Below are positions 1 to 10,338 of a stretch of 64,000 bases of DNA, one piece after another. Source of the stretch: Lachnospiraceae bacterium (GTDB lineage: Bacteria > Bacillota > Clostridia > Lachnospirales > Lachnospiraceae); contig JAQYAV010000137.1 in assembly GCA_029338675.1 (NCBI GenBank), positions 1-64,000 of the forward strand, written 5' to 3'. The number at the start of each line of letters is the position of its first letter. Position 1 is the stretch's first letter. The position numbers were made by a program, and so were the translations under genes. The notes under the pieces were generated by a model. The model had not been told where the DNA came from, did no database searches, and saw nothing but the letters and a program-made list of their open reading frames with translations.

Positions 1-768
1 GGTACAAACTGTGAATATGACTCATTAAGAGCATTTGAGAGTGCTGGAGCAGAGGTTGAAACAATTGTATTTAAGAATCAGAATGCACAGGATATTAGAG
101 AATCTGTTGATGCATTTACAAAGGCAATTAGTGATAGTCAGATTATTATGTTCCAAGGCGGATTCTCAGCTGGTGATGAACCAGATGGTTCTGGTAAATT
201 CATTGCTACTGCATTTAGAAATGCTAAGATTTCAGAAGAGGTTATGAAGCTTCTTAATGAAAGAGATGGTCTTGCACTTGGTATTTGTAATGGTTTCCAG
301 GCTCTTATTAAGCTTGGTCTTGTACCATATGGTGAGATTAGACCACAGACAGATGATTCTCCAACACTTGCAATGAATAGTATTGGACGTCATCAGTCTA
401 AGATGGTTTACACAAAGGTTGTAACTAATAAGAGTCCATGGCTTAAAAAGGCTACTCTTGGTGGAGTGTATACTGTACCAATTTCACATGGTGAAGGTAG
501 ATTTGTTGCAAGCAAGGAATGGATTGAAAAGTTATTTGCTAATGGGCAGGTTGCCACTCAGTATGTTGATATTGATGGCAATCCAACAATGGATGAATAC
601 TACAATGTAAATGGCTCATACTATGCTATTGAAGGTATCACTAGTCCTGATGGAAGAGTTCTTGGTAAGATGGCTCATTCAGAGAGAAAGGGTACTGCTG
701 TAGCAATTAATATTTATGGAGATCAGGATCAGAAGATATTTGAATCTGGTGTCGAGTATTTCTCATAA
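1..768 (+). CDS. purL: Phosphoribosylformylglycinamidine synthase, C-terminal glutaminase portion (5'-truncated by window)
   Basis: Frame 1 is open from base 1 (GTNCEYDSLRAFESAGAE...GGFSAGDEPDGSGKF...GICNGFQALIKLGLVP...HGEGRF), the class I glutaminase domain of PurL; stop at 766-768. Confidence 0.93.
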   Translation, partial: GTNCEYDSLRAFESAGAEVETIVFKNQNAQDIRESVDAFTKAISDSQIIMFQGGFSAGDEPDGSGKFIATAFRNAKISEEVMKLLNERDGLALGICNGFQALIKLGLVPYGEIRPQTDDSPTLAMNSIGRHQSKMVYTKVVTNKSPWLKKATLGGVYTVPISHGEGRFVASKEWIEKLFANGQVATQYVDIDGNPTMDEYYNVNGSYYAIEGITSPDGRVLGKMAHSERKGTAVAINIYGDQDQKIFESGVEYFS

Positions 769-783
769 GATAAATTCTTAGAT

Positions 784-818
784 AAAAAAGTGTCGTTGAT
801 ACGGCACTTTTTTATTTT
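784..818 (+). terminator. Rho-independent terminator after purL
   Basis: AAAAAAGTGTCG-ttgata-CGGCACTTTTTT hairpin followed by a T-rich tract. Confidence 0.8.
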
Positions 819-844
819 ACAAATAATTATATTTATATATCAAT

Positions 845-886
845 TATGATAAATGTGTTATGATAAATGTGTTATGATAAATGTGA
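845..886 (+). repeat. Three tandem copies of a 14-bp unit (TATGATAAATGTGT)
   Basis: Read directly: tatgataaatgtgt tatgataaatgtgt tatgataaatgtga. Confidence 0.85.
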
Positions 887-951
887 ATAAACTATTATAA
901 TATTAGAATGAGATACACTTAATAAATATGATTTTTGAATAAGGAAGAAGT

Positions 952-2271
952 ATGAATAACATAAGGAATATAGTTTTTGCAGTTATAATTATTTTTATTT
1001 TTGTATATAGTATTTTAGGAAGTAGTAACATAAAAACTAATGAAAGTGGTTACGAAGTAGAAAATAACGAGGCTAATATTAAACAAAATGAATCAATGTT
1101 AGGGGATAATCAAATAAATCAAGATAAGAAAGCATCAGATAATGACGGTAATGGTAATTTGAATGAAAATATAAATTCATCAAATAATGGTAAGGATATT
1201 TCTAACACAGTAATTGATGAAAATACAACAGAAGCTACTAATGAATTAACAGAAGAAATAAAACTTGAAAACAAAATAAATGATATATTATCCAAAATGA
1301 CAGTTGAGGAAAAGGTTGGCCAAATGTTTTTTGTAGTTGATGATGGCAGATTTGGCAGTGAAGTACTAAAGACTATTCCTGCAGGTGGGATAATTTTATT
1401 TGAGTCAGACTTTGTTAATAAGAATGCAGATGACTTAAATAAGTTTATTAATGAATTTCAGAATAATTCGAAGATACCTCTTTTGATAGGTGTTGATGAA
1501 GAAGGAGGAACTGTAGTTAGACTTAGCAATAATAGTAGCCTTGTTGAAAGTGAGTTTGAGAGTCCTAGAGCTTTGTACGAAAAAGGCGGATTTGAAGCAA
1601 TTGATAATGATACAAAGAACAAGTCTGACATTTTACTTAAATATGGCATAAATGTAAATTTTGCTCCTATTTGTGATTATTCTGATGTTCCTGGAAGCTT
1701 TATATATAGTAGAAGCTTTGGGACAGATATTAATCAGCTTTGTGAATATGTTGACAGAACCATAACCATAATGAAAGATAAAAAAATAGGAAGTGTTATG
1801 AAACACTTTCCGGGGTATGGAAATAATGGAGATAGTCATAATAGTGTAATCCATGATACAAGATACAAGCGAGAGTTTGTTAATCAAGATTGGAAGGTTT
1901 TTAGAAAGGGCATAGATGCAGGGGGTGATTGTATATTAGTTTGCCATAATATTATTGAATGTCTGGATGAAGAAAATCCAGCTTCTTTATCAGTAGAAGT
2001 AAATAAGGTATTGAGGGAAGAATTGAAATTTGATGGTGTAGTTATTACAGATGACTTAAAAATGGCAGGAGTTGCTACACTATATTCTGAAAAAGAAGTG
2101 GCGATTAAAGCAATTATGGCAGGAAATGATATGTTACTTTCTACATTTTATGAAGCACAATATAACGCAGTATTAGAAGCGGTGAAGGCTGGTACAATAA
2201 AAGAGGAACAGCTTGATGCTTCAGTAAGGAGAATACTGCGTTGGAAAAATAGTATTGGCATATTAAAATAA
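952..2271 (+). CDS. Glycoside hydrolase family 3 N-terminal domain protein (beta-N-acetylhexosaminidase/NagZ-like), membrane anchored
   Basis: N-terminal hydrophobic segment, Asn-rich linker, then MTVEEKVGQMFFV...LLIGVDEEGGTVVRL...KHFPGYG(N)...DSH...VITDDLKM typical of GH3/NagZ. Confidence 0.88.
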   Translation: MNNIRNIVFAVIIIFIFVYSILGSSNIKTNESGYEVENNEANIKQNESMLGDNQINQDKKASDNDGNGNLNENINSSNNGKDISNTVIDENTTEATNELTEEIKLENKINDILSKMTVEEKVGQMFFVVDDGRFGSEVLKTIPAGGIILFESDFVNKNADDLNKFINEFQNNSKIPLLIGVDEEGGTVVRLSNNSSLVESEFESPRALYEKGGFEAIDNDTKNKSDILLKYGINVNFAPICDYSDVPGSFIYSRSFGTDINQLCEYVDRTITIMKDKKIGSVMKHFPGYGNNGDSHNSVIHDTRYKREFVNQDWKVFRKGIDAGGDCILVCHNIIECLDEENPASLSVEVNKVLREELKFDGVVITDDLKMAGVATLYSEKEVAIKAIMAGNDMLLSTFYEAQYNAVLEAVKAGTIKEEQLDASVRRILRWKNSIGILK

Positions 2272-2274
2272 TTT

Positions 2275-3279
2275 CTATGAACAACAAAATGAAATGAATT
2301 TATTAAGAGCTGTTGATTTGCTTTTTATCTCAGGATAAACAAAACCAACAGTTCTTTTTTTGATTTTTTTGTCTAATTTAATTTCGACAATTTGTCCAGT
2401 TGAAATCGCCTCTTGAGCAAATTCTCTAACAACACTTGACACACCCATTCCGATAGAAGCAAAATCAATTAATAAATCCATATTATTTATCTCAAGAATT
2501 TGATTAGGAAATATTCCTTCTTCCTGTAAATAATTATCAATATGTGTTCTTGTGATATTATTTTTTTCTAGTAACATTAAATTTGATTTTTCAAGTATTT
2601 CCTTTGAAGATAATTGTATGTCTTCGGAATAATCTAAACAATTAAAGTTCTTATCAGATGCTGAATCAAGCATTTGAGTAATATTTCCAGCAATTAACCA
2701 TGGGCTGTTTTCTGGCATAGCATCCTCATTTTCTCTAAGAGAAAGATTTTTTAGATAAGATTTTGAAGCAACAAAGGTATCGTGTATATCTTTTAATTGA
2801 TGATACGTGTAACCCTTTGGAATAACTGTTTCACATATCAATCCAACATCAATTTTGTTTTCCATTAAAAGTTTCATGGTATTAACAGTAGAATGACAAT
2901 CAATAGTAACTTTAATATGAGGATATTTTTTTATGAAATCCTGTAAATAATCTAACAAAATATGTTTACATAGCGAAGTGCTTACACCGATTCTTAGTTG
3001 TCCCATTCCAAGCTCGTTAAATCGTTTTAGTTCGTCTTCGCCTTTTGTGAGTTTTTCAAAAGCAACCTTTACATGTGAATAAAGAAGTTCGCCTTCTTCG
3101 GTAAGAGAGACGCCTTTTGAGGTTCTAGAAAACAAAGATACACCTAACCCTTTTTCTAAATTTCGAATAGATTTGCTAATTGCAGGTTGGCTTATATAAA
3201 GTACATCAGCAGCATGGCTGATATTACCTAATGAAGCAACAACATAAAATACTTTGTAATTATTTAAATTGTCGTACAT
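2275..3279 (-). CDS. LysR family transcriptional regulator
   Basis: N-terminal winged HTH YKVFYVVASLGNISHAADVLYISQPAISKSIRNLEKGLGVSLFSRTSKGVSLTEEGELLY; divergent to leuC. Confidence 0.92.
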   Translation of the reverse strand: MYDNLNNYKVFYVVASLGNISHAADVLYISQPAISKSIRNLEKGLGVSLFSRTSKGVSLTEEGELLYSHVKVAFEKLTKGEDELKRFNELGMGQLRIGVSTSLCKHILLDYLQDFIKKYPHIKVTIDCHSTVNTMKLLMENKIDVGLICETVIPKGYTYHQLKDIHDTFVASKSYLKNLSLRENEDAMPENSPWLIAGNITQMLDSASDKNFNCLDYSEDIQLSSKEILEKSNLMLLEKNNITRTHIDNYLQEEGIFPNQILEINNMDLLIDFASIGMGVSSVVREFAQEAISTGQIVEIKLDKKIKKRTVGFVYPEIKSKSTALNKFISFCCS

Positions 3280-3364
3280 AATGTTTCTCCTTATGGATTT
3301 TTACAAATATAAAATAAAATTATAAATATGTAAATTGTATATATGATTATACAATTTAATAGAT

Positions 3365-3379
3365 ATAACTTCAAGTTAT
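3365..3379. promoter_or_regulatory. Candidate LysR-type operator (T-N11-A palindrome)
   Basis: Perfect inverted repeat ATAACT-TCA-AGTTAT in the divergent lysR/leuC intergenic region; contains T-N11-A. Confidence 0.5.
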
Positions 3380-3478
3380 GACAAATATTCATATTATATA
3401 TTGTATTTATAATATTGATTGTGATAGAATTTATCAATAGAAAAATATAATTAAGTATAAAATATGGAGGTAAATGAT

Positions 3479-4738
3479 ATGGGTATGACAATGACTCAGA
3501 AAATACTTGCAAAACATGCAGGGTTAGAATCAGTTAGTGCTGGACAGCTTATTGAGGCAGAATTAGATTTAGTTCTTGGTAATGATGTAACAACACCAGT
3601 TGCTATACATGAGATGGAAAAATTTAATAAAAAGGAAGTTTTTGATAAAGAAAAAATTGCACTTGTTATGGATCATTTTACTCCTAATAAAGATATAAAG
3701 AGTGCAGAGCATTGTAAGTGTGTAAGACAGTTTTCTTGTGAAAATGAAATTAAGAATTTCTTTGATGTAGGAGCAATGGGAATTGAACATGCTCTTCTTC
3801 CTGAAAAAGGTCTTATTGTTGCAGGTGAAACTTGTATAGGTGCAGATTCACATACTTGTACTTATGGTGCATTAGGTGCATTTTCTACTGGTGTAGGAAG
3901 TACAGATATGGCAGCTGGAATGGTTACTGGAAAAACATGGTTTAAGGTTCCTTCTGCAATTAAGTTTAATATTGTAGGTGAAAAAGCTCCATGGATTAGT
4001 GGTAAAGATGTTATTTTACATATTATTGGTATGATTGGTGTTGATGGAGCATTATATAAGTCAATGGAATTTGTTGGTGATGGAATTAAGAATCTTACAA
4101 TGGATGATAGATTTACAATTGCTAATATGGCTATTGAAGCAGGTGCTAAGAATGGTATCTTCCCAGTTGATGACTTAACTATTGAGTATATGAAGGAACA
4201 TTCAACAAAGGAATATACAAAATATGAAGCAGATGAAGATGCTTTATATGATGAGGAATATACAATTGATTTATCTAAATTAAAACCAACAGTTGCATTT
4301 CCACATTTGCCTGAGAATACAAAGACAATTGATGAGGTTGGAGATATTAAGATAGATCAGGTAGTTATTGGTTCATGTACTAATGGTAGAATTTCAGATA
4401 TGAGAATTGCAGCTGAGATAATGAAAGATAAGCATATTGCAAAAAATGTTAGGGCAATTGTAATACCTGGCACACAGGATATTTATTTACAGATGATTAA
4501 GGAAGGTCTTACTGAAATATTTATTAAGGCTGGTGCTGTAGTTTCTACTCCTACATGTGGACCATGTTTAGGCGGACACATGGGTGTTATGGCTGCAGGC
4601 GAGAAAACAGTTTCTACAACAAATAGAAATTTTGTAGGTAGAATGGGACATGTTGATTCAGAGGTATATCTTGCTAGCCCAGCGGTTGCTGCTGCTTCTG
4701 CAATAACTGGCAAGATTAGTAGTCCAAGTGAGATTTAG
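3479..4738 (+). CDS. leuC: 3-isopropylmalate dehydratase large subunit
   Basis: [15 protein letters not shown]...[23 protein letters not shown]...IGSCTNGR...[15 protein letters not shown] ggagg upstream. Confidence 0.95.
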   Translation: MGMTMTQKILAKHAGLESVSAGQLIEAELDLVLGNDVTTPVAIHEMEKFNKKEVFDKEKIALVMDHFTPNKDIKSAEHCKCVRQFSCENEIKNFFDVGAMGIEHALLPEKGLIVAGETCIGADSHTCTYGALGAFSTGVGSTDMAAGMVTGKTWFKVPSAIKFNIVGEKAPWISGKDVILHIIGMIGVDGALYKSMEFVGDGIKNLTMDDRFTIANMAIEAGAKNGIFPVDDLTIEYMKEHSTKEYTKYEADEDALYDEEYTIDLSKLKPTVAFPHLPENTKTIDEVGDIKIDQVVIGSCTNGRISDMRIAAEIMKDKHIAKNVRAIVIPGTQDIYLQMIKEGLTEIFIKAGAVVSTPTCGPCLGGHMGVMAAGEKTVSTTNRNFVGRMGHVDSEVYLASPAVAAASAITGKISSPSEI

Positions 4739-4751
4739 GAGGTAATGGATA

Positions 4752-5243
4752 ATGAAGGCTTACGGAACAGTACATAAATATGGTGATAATGTAGATACAG
4801 ATGTAATAATCCCAGCAAGATATCTTAATTCTTCAGATCCAGCTGAACTTGCTAAAAGCTGTATGGAGGATATTGATAAAGATTTCGTTAATAGAGTAAA
4901 AGCTGGTGACATTATGGTTGCTAACAAGAATTTTGGCTGTGGATCTTCAAGAGAGCATGCACCAATAGCAATAAAGGCTTCTGGAATAAGCTGTGTTATT
5001 GCTGAAACATTTGCAAGAATATTCTATCGTAATGCAATCAATATTGGGCTTCCGATTATTGAATGTCCAGAAGCCGCTAAAGGAATTGAGGCAGGGGATA
5101 TGGTAGAAGTGGATTTTGACAGTGGAATGATATATAACAAAACAAAAGGTACAGAGTTTAAGGGCCAGGCATTTCCTCCATTTATGCAGGAGATAATTAA
5201 AAATGGTGGTCTTATTAACAACATAAATAAAAAGAACGCTTAG
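4752..5243 (+). CDS. leuD: 3-isopropylmalate dehydratase small subunit
   Basis: [25 protein letters not shown]...[19 protein letters not shown]. Confidence 0.95.
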   Translation: MKAYGTVHKYGDNVDTDVIIPARYLNSSDPAELAKSCMEDIDKDFVNRVKAGDIMVANKNFGCGSSREHAPIAIKASGISCVIAETFARIFYRNAINIGLPIIECPEAAKGIEAGDMVEVDFDSGMIYNKTKGTEFKGQAFPPFMQEIIKNGGLINNINKKNA

Positions 5244-5252
5244 GAGGCTATT

Positions 5253-6335
5253 ATGAAGTGTAATATAGCAGTAATAAAAGGTGACGGAATTGGTCCTGAG
5301 GTTGTAACTCAGGCAATGAAGGTTTTAGATGCCATCGGAAAGAAATTTGGTCATGAATTTGTTTATGAGCAATTATTGATGGGTGGATGTTCAATTGATG
5401 CATGTGGTGAGCCGCTTACAGATGAAGCAGTTGCAAGAGCTAAAGCTGCTGATGCAGTATTACTTGGTTCAATTGGTGGTAATACATCAACTTCTCCATG
5501 GTATAAGCTTCCACCAAATAAGCGTCCTGAAGCTGGCCTTCTTAAAATTCGTAAAGAGCTTGGTCTTTTTGCTAATTTAAGACCTGCAAATCTGTATGAA
5601 CAATTAAAAGGTGCTTGCCCGCTTAAGGAAGAAATAGCTGATCGTGGCTTTGATATGATGATTATGCGTGAACTTACTGGCGGTTTGTATTTCGGTGCAA
5701 GAGAGACAAAGGAAGTTGACGGTGTCATGACAGCAGTTGATACGCTTACATACAACGAAAATGAGATTCGTCGTATTGCAATTAAGGGCTTTGATATTGC
5801 AATGAAGCGTCGTAAGAAGGTTACAAGTGTTGATAAGGCAAATGTTCTTGATTCTTCTAGACTTTGGAGAAAGGTCGTAGAGGAGGTTGCTAAGGATTAT
5901 CCAGAAGTTACATATGAGCATATGTTAGTTGATAACTGTGCGATGCAGCTTGTAAAGGATCCAGCACAGTTTGATGTTGTATTAACAGAGAATATGTTTG
6001 GTGATATTTTATCAGATGAGGCATCTATGATTACTGGATCAATTGGTATGCTTGCATCTGCATCGTTAAATGAGACAAAGTTTGGTATGTATGAGCCTAG
6101 TGGCGGATCTGCTCCTGATATTGCAGGACAGGATAAGGCAAATCCAATTGCAACCATTTTATCAGCAGCAATGATGCTTCGTTATACTTTTGATTTAGAC
6201 AAAGAGGCTGATGCAATTGAAGCCGCTGTTAAACAGGTATTAGTAGATAATTACCGTACATGTGATATTATGTCAGATGGTATGACACTCGTTGGATGTA
6301 GCAAAATGGGTGATTTAATTATTGAAAGAATCTAA
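5253..6335 (+). CDS. leuB: 3-isopropylmalate dehydrogenase
   Basis: [14 protein letters not shown]...[10 protein letters not shown]...[16 protein letters not shown]...[27 protein letters not shown]...[14 protein letters not shown]. Confidence 0.96.
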   Translation: MKCNIAVIKGDGIGPEVVTQAMKVLDAIGKKFGHEFVYEQLLMGGCSIDACGEPLTDEAVARAKAADAVLLGSIGGNTSTSPWYKLPPNKRPEAGLLKIRKELGLFANLRPANLYEQLKGACPLKEEIADRGFDMMIMRELTGGLYFGARETKEVDGVMTAVDTLTYNENEIRRIAIKGFDIAMKRRKKVTSVDKANVLDSSRLWRKVVEEVAKDYPEVTYEHMLVDNCAMQLVKDPAQFDVVLTENMFGDILSDEASMITGSIGMLASASLNETKFGMYEPSGGSAPDIAGQDKANPIATILSAAMMLRYTFDLDKEADAIEAAVKQVLVDNYRTCDIMSDGMTLVGCSKMGDLIIERI

Positions 6336-6754
6336 AATCAATAAGAGATATATTGGTTTATTTCTTACCTGTGTGTTGCTTGCTATGACAGTATGTATGA
6401 CAGGCTATGGACGTAAAAAGCCAAAGGATAGTCTGCATAATATACTTGAAAGCGCGTTGTATGATGAAGGGCTCGAATTAATTTAACATTTGCAAAAACT
6501 TACACATGATGAAGGCCATGCGCACAATATCGGAATTTCATCCAATACAGAATTGAAAACTTTGAAAATATATATATTGCTACGAGGATTTGTATCCTGT
6601 TATGGTCAGCTTTACGCCAGGTAAGAAAGGCGCGGTAAAGGCAATTGCAGCCTACTTGCTATCAGATAGTATGGTTAATGTCTCTCCGGACGAATTAGGA
6701 GATGTTATTCGAAGATATTTTAATGCAGCATCATTGGAATGCATTACGAGATAA
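6322..6754 (+). pseudogene. Degenerate small (lipo)protein-like gene between leuB and ilvD
   Basis: [80 protein letters not shown], in-frame stop then frameshift into YEDLYPVMVSFTPGKKGAVKAIAAYLLSDSMVNVSPDELGDVIRRYFNAASLECITR*. Confidence 0.6.
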
Positions 6755-6778
6755 GAAATTGATGAGGAGGAAATAAAA

Positions 6779-8440
6779 ATGAAAAGTGATAATGTTAAAG
6801 TTGGTATGCAGCAGGCACCACACAGAAGCCTGTTTAATGCACTCGGTATGACAGAGGAAGAAATGCAAAAGCCAATGGTTGGTATTGTATGTTCTTATAA
6901 TGAGATTGTACCTGGTCATATGAATTTAGATAAGATTGCACAGGCTGTTAAGCTTGGTGTTGCAGCAGCGGGGGGGACTCCTGTTATGTTTCCTGCAATC
7001 GCTGTATGTGATGGTATTGCAATGGGTCATATTGGCATGAAATATTCTCTTGTAACAAGAGATTTGATTTGTGATTCTACAGAATGTATGGCACTTGCAC
7101 ATCAGTTTGATGCGCTTGTAATGATTCCTAATTGCGATAAGGTTGTTCCTGGTATGCTTATGGCAGCTGCAAGAATTAATGTTCCTACAGTATTTGTTTC
7201 TGGTGGACCTATGCTCGCAGGTCATGTGAAAGGACATAAGACAAGTCTTTCTTCTATGTTTGAGGCAGTTGGTTCTTATGCTGCTGGTACTATGACAGAA
7301 GAAGATGTAAATGAATTTGAGTGTAATGCATGTCCTACATGTGGATCATGTTCTGGTATGTATACAGCAAACTCAATGAACTGCTTAACAGAAGCACTTG
7401 GTATGGGACTTCCTGGCAATGGCACAATTCCTGCTGTTTATTCTGAGAGAATTAAACTTGCTAAGCATGCAGGTATGGCAGTTATGGATATGTACAATAA
7501 AAATATTTGTCCAAGAGATATTATTACAAAGGATTCCATTATGAATGCTCTTACAGTTGATATGGCACTTGGATGTTCTACAAATTCTATGCTTCATATT
7601 CCTGCGATTGCACATGAAATTGGCATTGAATTAGACATTGCTCTTGCAAATGAAGTTAGCGCAAAAACTCCAAACTTATGTCATCTTGCTCCTGCAGGTC
7701 CAACATATATGGAAGATTTAAATGAGGCTGGTGGCGTTTATGCAGTTATGAATCAGTTAAAGGAGCTTGGACTTATTAATGAGAATTGCATGACTGTTAC
7801 TGGAAAAACAATAGGTGAAGCAATCAGTGGTTGTGTAAATAAAAACAAAGAGGTTATTCGTCCTCTTGACAATCCATATTCAAAGACTGGTGGACTTGCA
7901 GTTCTTAAAGGTAATCTTGCTCCAGATGGATCAGTTGTTAAACGTTCAGCTGTTGTTCCAGAAATGTTACAGCATGAAGGTCCAGCAAGAGTGTTTGAAT
8001 GTGAAGAGGATGCTATTGCAGCAATAAAGGGAGGAAAGATTGTTCCTGGAGATGTTGTTGTAATAAGATATGAAGGTCCAAAGGGTGGACCTGGTATGAG
8101 AGAAATGCTTAATCCAACTTCAGCTATAGCTGGTATGGGCCTTGGCTCATCAGTTGCGCTTATTACAGATGGACGTTTCTCAGGTGCAAGTCGTGGTGCT
8201 TCAATTGGACATGTTTCACCAGAGGCTGCTGTTGGTGGTCCAATAGCTTTGGTTGAAGAAGGTGATATTATTAGCATTGATATTGATGCATGTACTTTAA
8301 ACTTAAAGGTTTCTGATGAAGAATTGGCTAAGAGAAAAGCTAATTGGAAACCAAGAGAAGCAAAAGTAACAACAGGATATTTAGCAAGATATGCAAAAAT
8401 GGTTACTTCAGGAAATAGAGGAGCAGTATTAGAAATCTAA
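6779..8440 (+). CDS. ilvD: Dihydroxy-acid dehydratase
   Basis: [27 protein letters not shown]...CDGIAMGH...[33 protein letters not shown]...[12 protein letters not shown]...TDGRFSGA. Confidence 0.97.
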   Translation: MKSDNVKVGMQQAPHRSLFNALGMTEEEMQKPMVGIVCSYNEIVPGHMNLDKIAQAVKLGVAAAGGTPVMFPAIAVCDGIAMGHIGMKYSLVTRDLICDSTECMALAHQFDALVMIPNCDKVVPGMLMAAARINVPTVFVSGGPMLAGHVKGHKTSLSSMFEAVGSYAAGTMTEEDVNEFECNACPTCGSCSGMYTANSMNCLTEALGMGLPGNGTIPAVYSERIKLAKHAGMAVMDMYNKNICPRDIITKDSIMNALTVDMALGCSTNSMLHIPAIAHEIGIELDIALANEVSAKTPNLCHLAPAGPTYMEDLNEAGGVYAVMNQLKELGLINENCMTVTGKTIGEAISGCVNKNKEVIRPLDNPYSKTGGLAVLKGNLAPDGSVVKRSAVVPEMLQHEGPARVFECEEDAIAAIKGGKIVPGDVVVIRYEGPKGGPGMREMLNPTSAIAGMGLGSSVALITDGRFSGASRGASIGHVSPEAAVGGPIALVEEGDIISIDIDACTLNLKVSDEELAKRKANWKPREAKVTTGYLARYAKMVTSGNRGAVLEI

Positions 8441-8466
8441 TATTTTACAAGGGTTAATTTGATTTG

Positions 8467-8525
8467 ATGAAATTATCACAAAAAATATTTTGGCAATATT
8501 TGACAAATTCAATTGATAATTTCAT
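8467..8525 (+). promoter_or_regulatory. Long-range inverted repeat upstream of ilvB
   Basis: ATGAAATTATC (8467-8477) and GATAATTTCAT (8515-8525), perfect 11-bp arms. Confidence 0.5.
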
Positions 8526-8572
8526 TAAACTGTGTTATATTTTATAATTATTTCGCTTAAAAGGTATGATGT

Positions 8573-8602
8573 AAGTATTACTTTGGTAAATAAGTAATAC
8601 TT
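8573..8602 (+). promoter_or_regulatory. Perfect 11-bp hairpin in the ilvB upstream region
   Basis: AAGTATTACTT-tggtaaat-AAGTAATACTT. Confidence 0.6.
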
Positions 8603-8643
8603 ATAAAATACTTTATATATTATTATCGAAGAGGAGATATACT

Positions 8644-10326
8644 ATGAAACAGTTAACAGGCTCAGAAATCATTATTGAATGTTTAAAAGAGCAGGGTGTT
8701 GATACAGTATTTGGTTATCCAGGTGGAACAATACTTAATGTATATGATGCATTATATAAACATCAGGAAGAAATCCATCATATTTTAACATCTCATGAGC
8801 AAGGAGCTGCCCATGCTGCTGATGGATATGCAAGAGCAACAGGAAAGGTTGGAGTATGTATGGCTACTTCTGGTCCTGGTGCAACAAATTTAGTAACAGG
8901 TATTGCAACTGCTTATATGGATTCTATCCCATTAGTTGCTATAACAGCTAATGTTGGTGTTACATTACTTGGAAAGGATAGCTTTCAGGAGGTTGATATT
9001 GCTGGGGTTGTTATGCCAATAACAAAACATAGCTTTATAGTTAAGAATGTTCATGAACTTGCTGGTACAATTAGAAGAGCCTTTAAGATTGCTAAAACTG
9101 GAAGGCCAGGACCTGTTTTAGTTGATATTACTAAAGATGTAACTGCAAACTTAGCTGATTATGAGCCAAAGGTTCCAGAGGCAATTGAAAGAGTTACTTC
9201 TACAATTAAGGCTGATGATTTAGATGCAGCAATTAAATTGATTGAAAAGAGTGAAAAACCATTTGTTATGGTAGGTGGCGGTGTAATTACTGCTGATGCT
9301 ACTGATGAATTAAAGAAATTCGTTGAGAAGATTGATGCTCCAGTATGTGATACATTAATGGGTAAGGGCGCATTTGACGGAAATAGCGAAAGATATACTG
9401 GCATGATTGGTATGCATGGCACAAAGACATCAAACTTTGGTGTAAATAAGGCTGACTTACTTATTGTTGTTGGTGCAAGATTTTCAGATCGTGTTATTGG
9501 TAATGCAAGTAAATTTGCATCAGATGCGAAGATTTTACATATTGATGTTGATGCGGCAGAAATTAATAAAAATATTGAAGTTGATTGTAGTATTGTTGGG
9601 GACGCAAAAGAAGTATTAAAGATGTTAGCTTCAAGAATTAAATCTTCTAAGAAACCTGAGTGGATGGCAGAAATTGCACAGATTAAGAAAGACCATCCGG
9701 AAACTGTTGATATGAATAGTATGTGTGGACCTGCTATTATCAATAAGATATTCGAGATTACAGAAGGTAAAGCTACAATTACCACAGATGTTGGACAGCA
9801 TCAGATGTGGGCTGCTCAGTACTTTAAGTATTCAAGACCAAGACAGTTCCTTTCATCAGGTGGACTTGGTACAATGGGATTTGGTGTAGGCGCTTGTATA
9901 GGTGCTAAGGTAGGTAAGCCAGAAAATATTACAGTTAATATTGCAGGTGATGGTTGCTTTAGAATGAACATGAATGAAATTGCTACTGCAGCTAGATATA
10001 ATATTCCAATTATTCAAGTAGTAATTAATAACAAAGTGCTTGGAATGGTTAGACAGTGGCAGACATTGTTCTATGATCAGCGTTATTCAAATACAATACT
10101 TAATGATAATGTTGATTTCGTTAAAGTTGCAGATGCACTTGGCGCAACTGGAATGAGAGTTAATTCTATTGCAGAATTCGAAGAGGCATTTACAAAAGCT
10201 GTTTCAATGAATTCACCAGTAGTTATTGAGTGTATGATTGATAAAGATGATAAGGTATGGCCAATGGTTGCTCCAGGTGCAGCAATTGAAACATGCTTTG
10301 ATGATAAAGATTTAGAGAATAATTAG
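8644..10326 (+). CDS. ilvB: Acetolactate synthase large subunit
   Basis: MKQLTGSEIIIECLKEQGVDTVFGYPGGTILNVYDAL...SHEQGAAHAADGYARATGKVGV...GDGCFRMNMNEIATAARYNIP; TPP enzyme. Confidence 0.95.
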   Translation: MKQLTGSEIIIECLKEQGVDTVFGYPGGTILNVYDALYKHQEEIHHILTSHEQGAAHAADGYARATGKVGVCMATSGPGATNLVTGIATAYMDSIPLVAITANVGVTLLGKDSFQEVDIAGVVMPITKHSFIVKNVHELAGTIRRAFKIAKTGRPGPVLVDITKDVTANLADYEPKVPEAIERVTSTIKADDLDAAIKLIEKSEKPFVMVGGGVITADATDELKKFVEKIDAPVCDTLMGKGAFDGNSERYTGMIGMHGTKTSNFGVNKADLLIVVGARFSDRVIGNASKFASDAKILHIDVDAAEINKNIEVDCSIVGDAKEVLKMLASRIKSSKKPEWMAEIAQIKKDHPETVDMNSMCGPAIINKIFEITEGKATITTDVGQHQMWAAQYFKYSRPRQFLSSGGLGTMGFGVGACIGAKVGKPENITVNIAGDGCFRMNMNEIATAARYNIPIIQVVINNKVLGMVRQWQTLFYDQRYSNTILNDNVDFVKVADALGATGMRVNSIAEFEEAFTKAVSMNSPVVIECMIDKDDKVWPMVAPGAAIETCFDDKDLENN

Positions 10327-10338
10327 GAGGATAATAAA

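Noticed and set aside
3280-3478. Possible T-box or leucine leader upstream of leuC
   Set aside because: No T-box consensus (AGGGTGGAACCGCG-like) or Leu-codon-rich leader peptide found; LysR-type control is the simpler reading.
7753-8277. Long minus-strand ORF (174 aa) within ilvD
   Set aside because: Antisense shadow of a strongly conserved ilvD; the same applies to 9159-9785 in ilvB, 5363-5755 in leuB, 15259-15747, 52298-52759 and 55578-56009.
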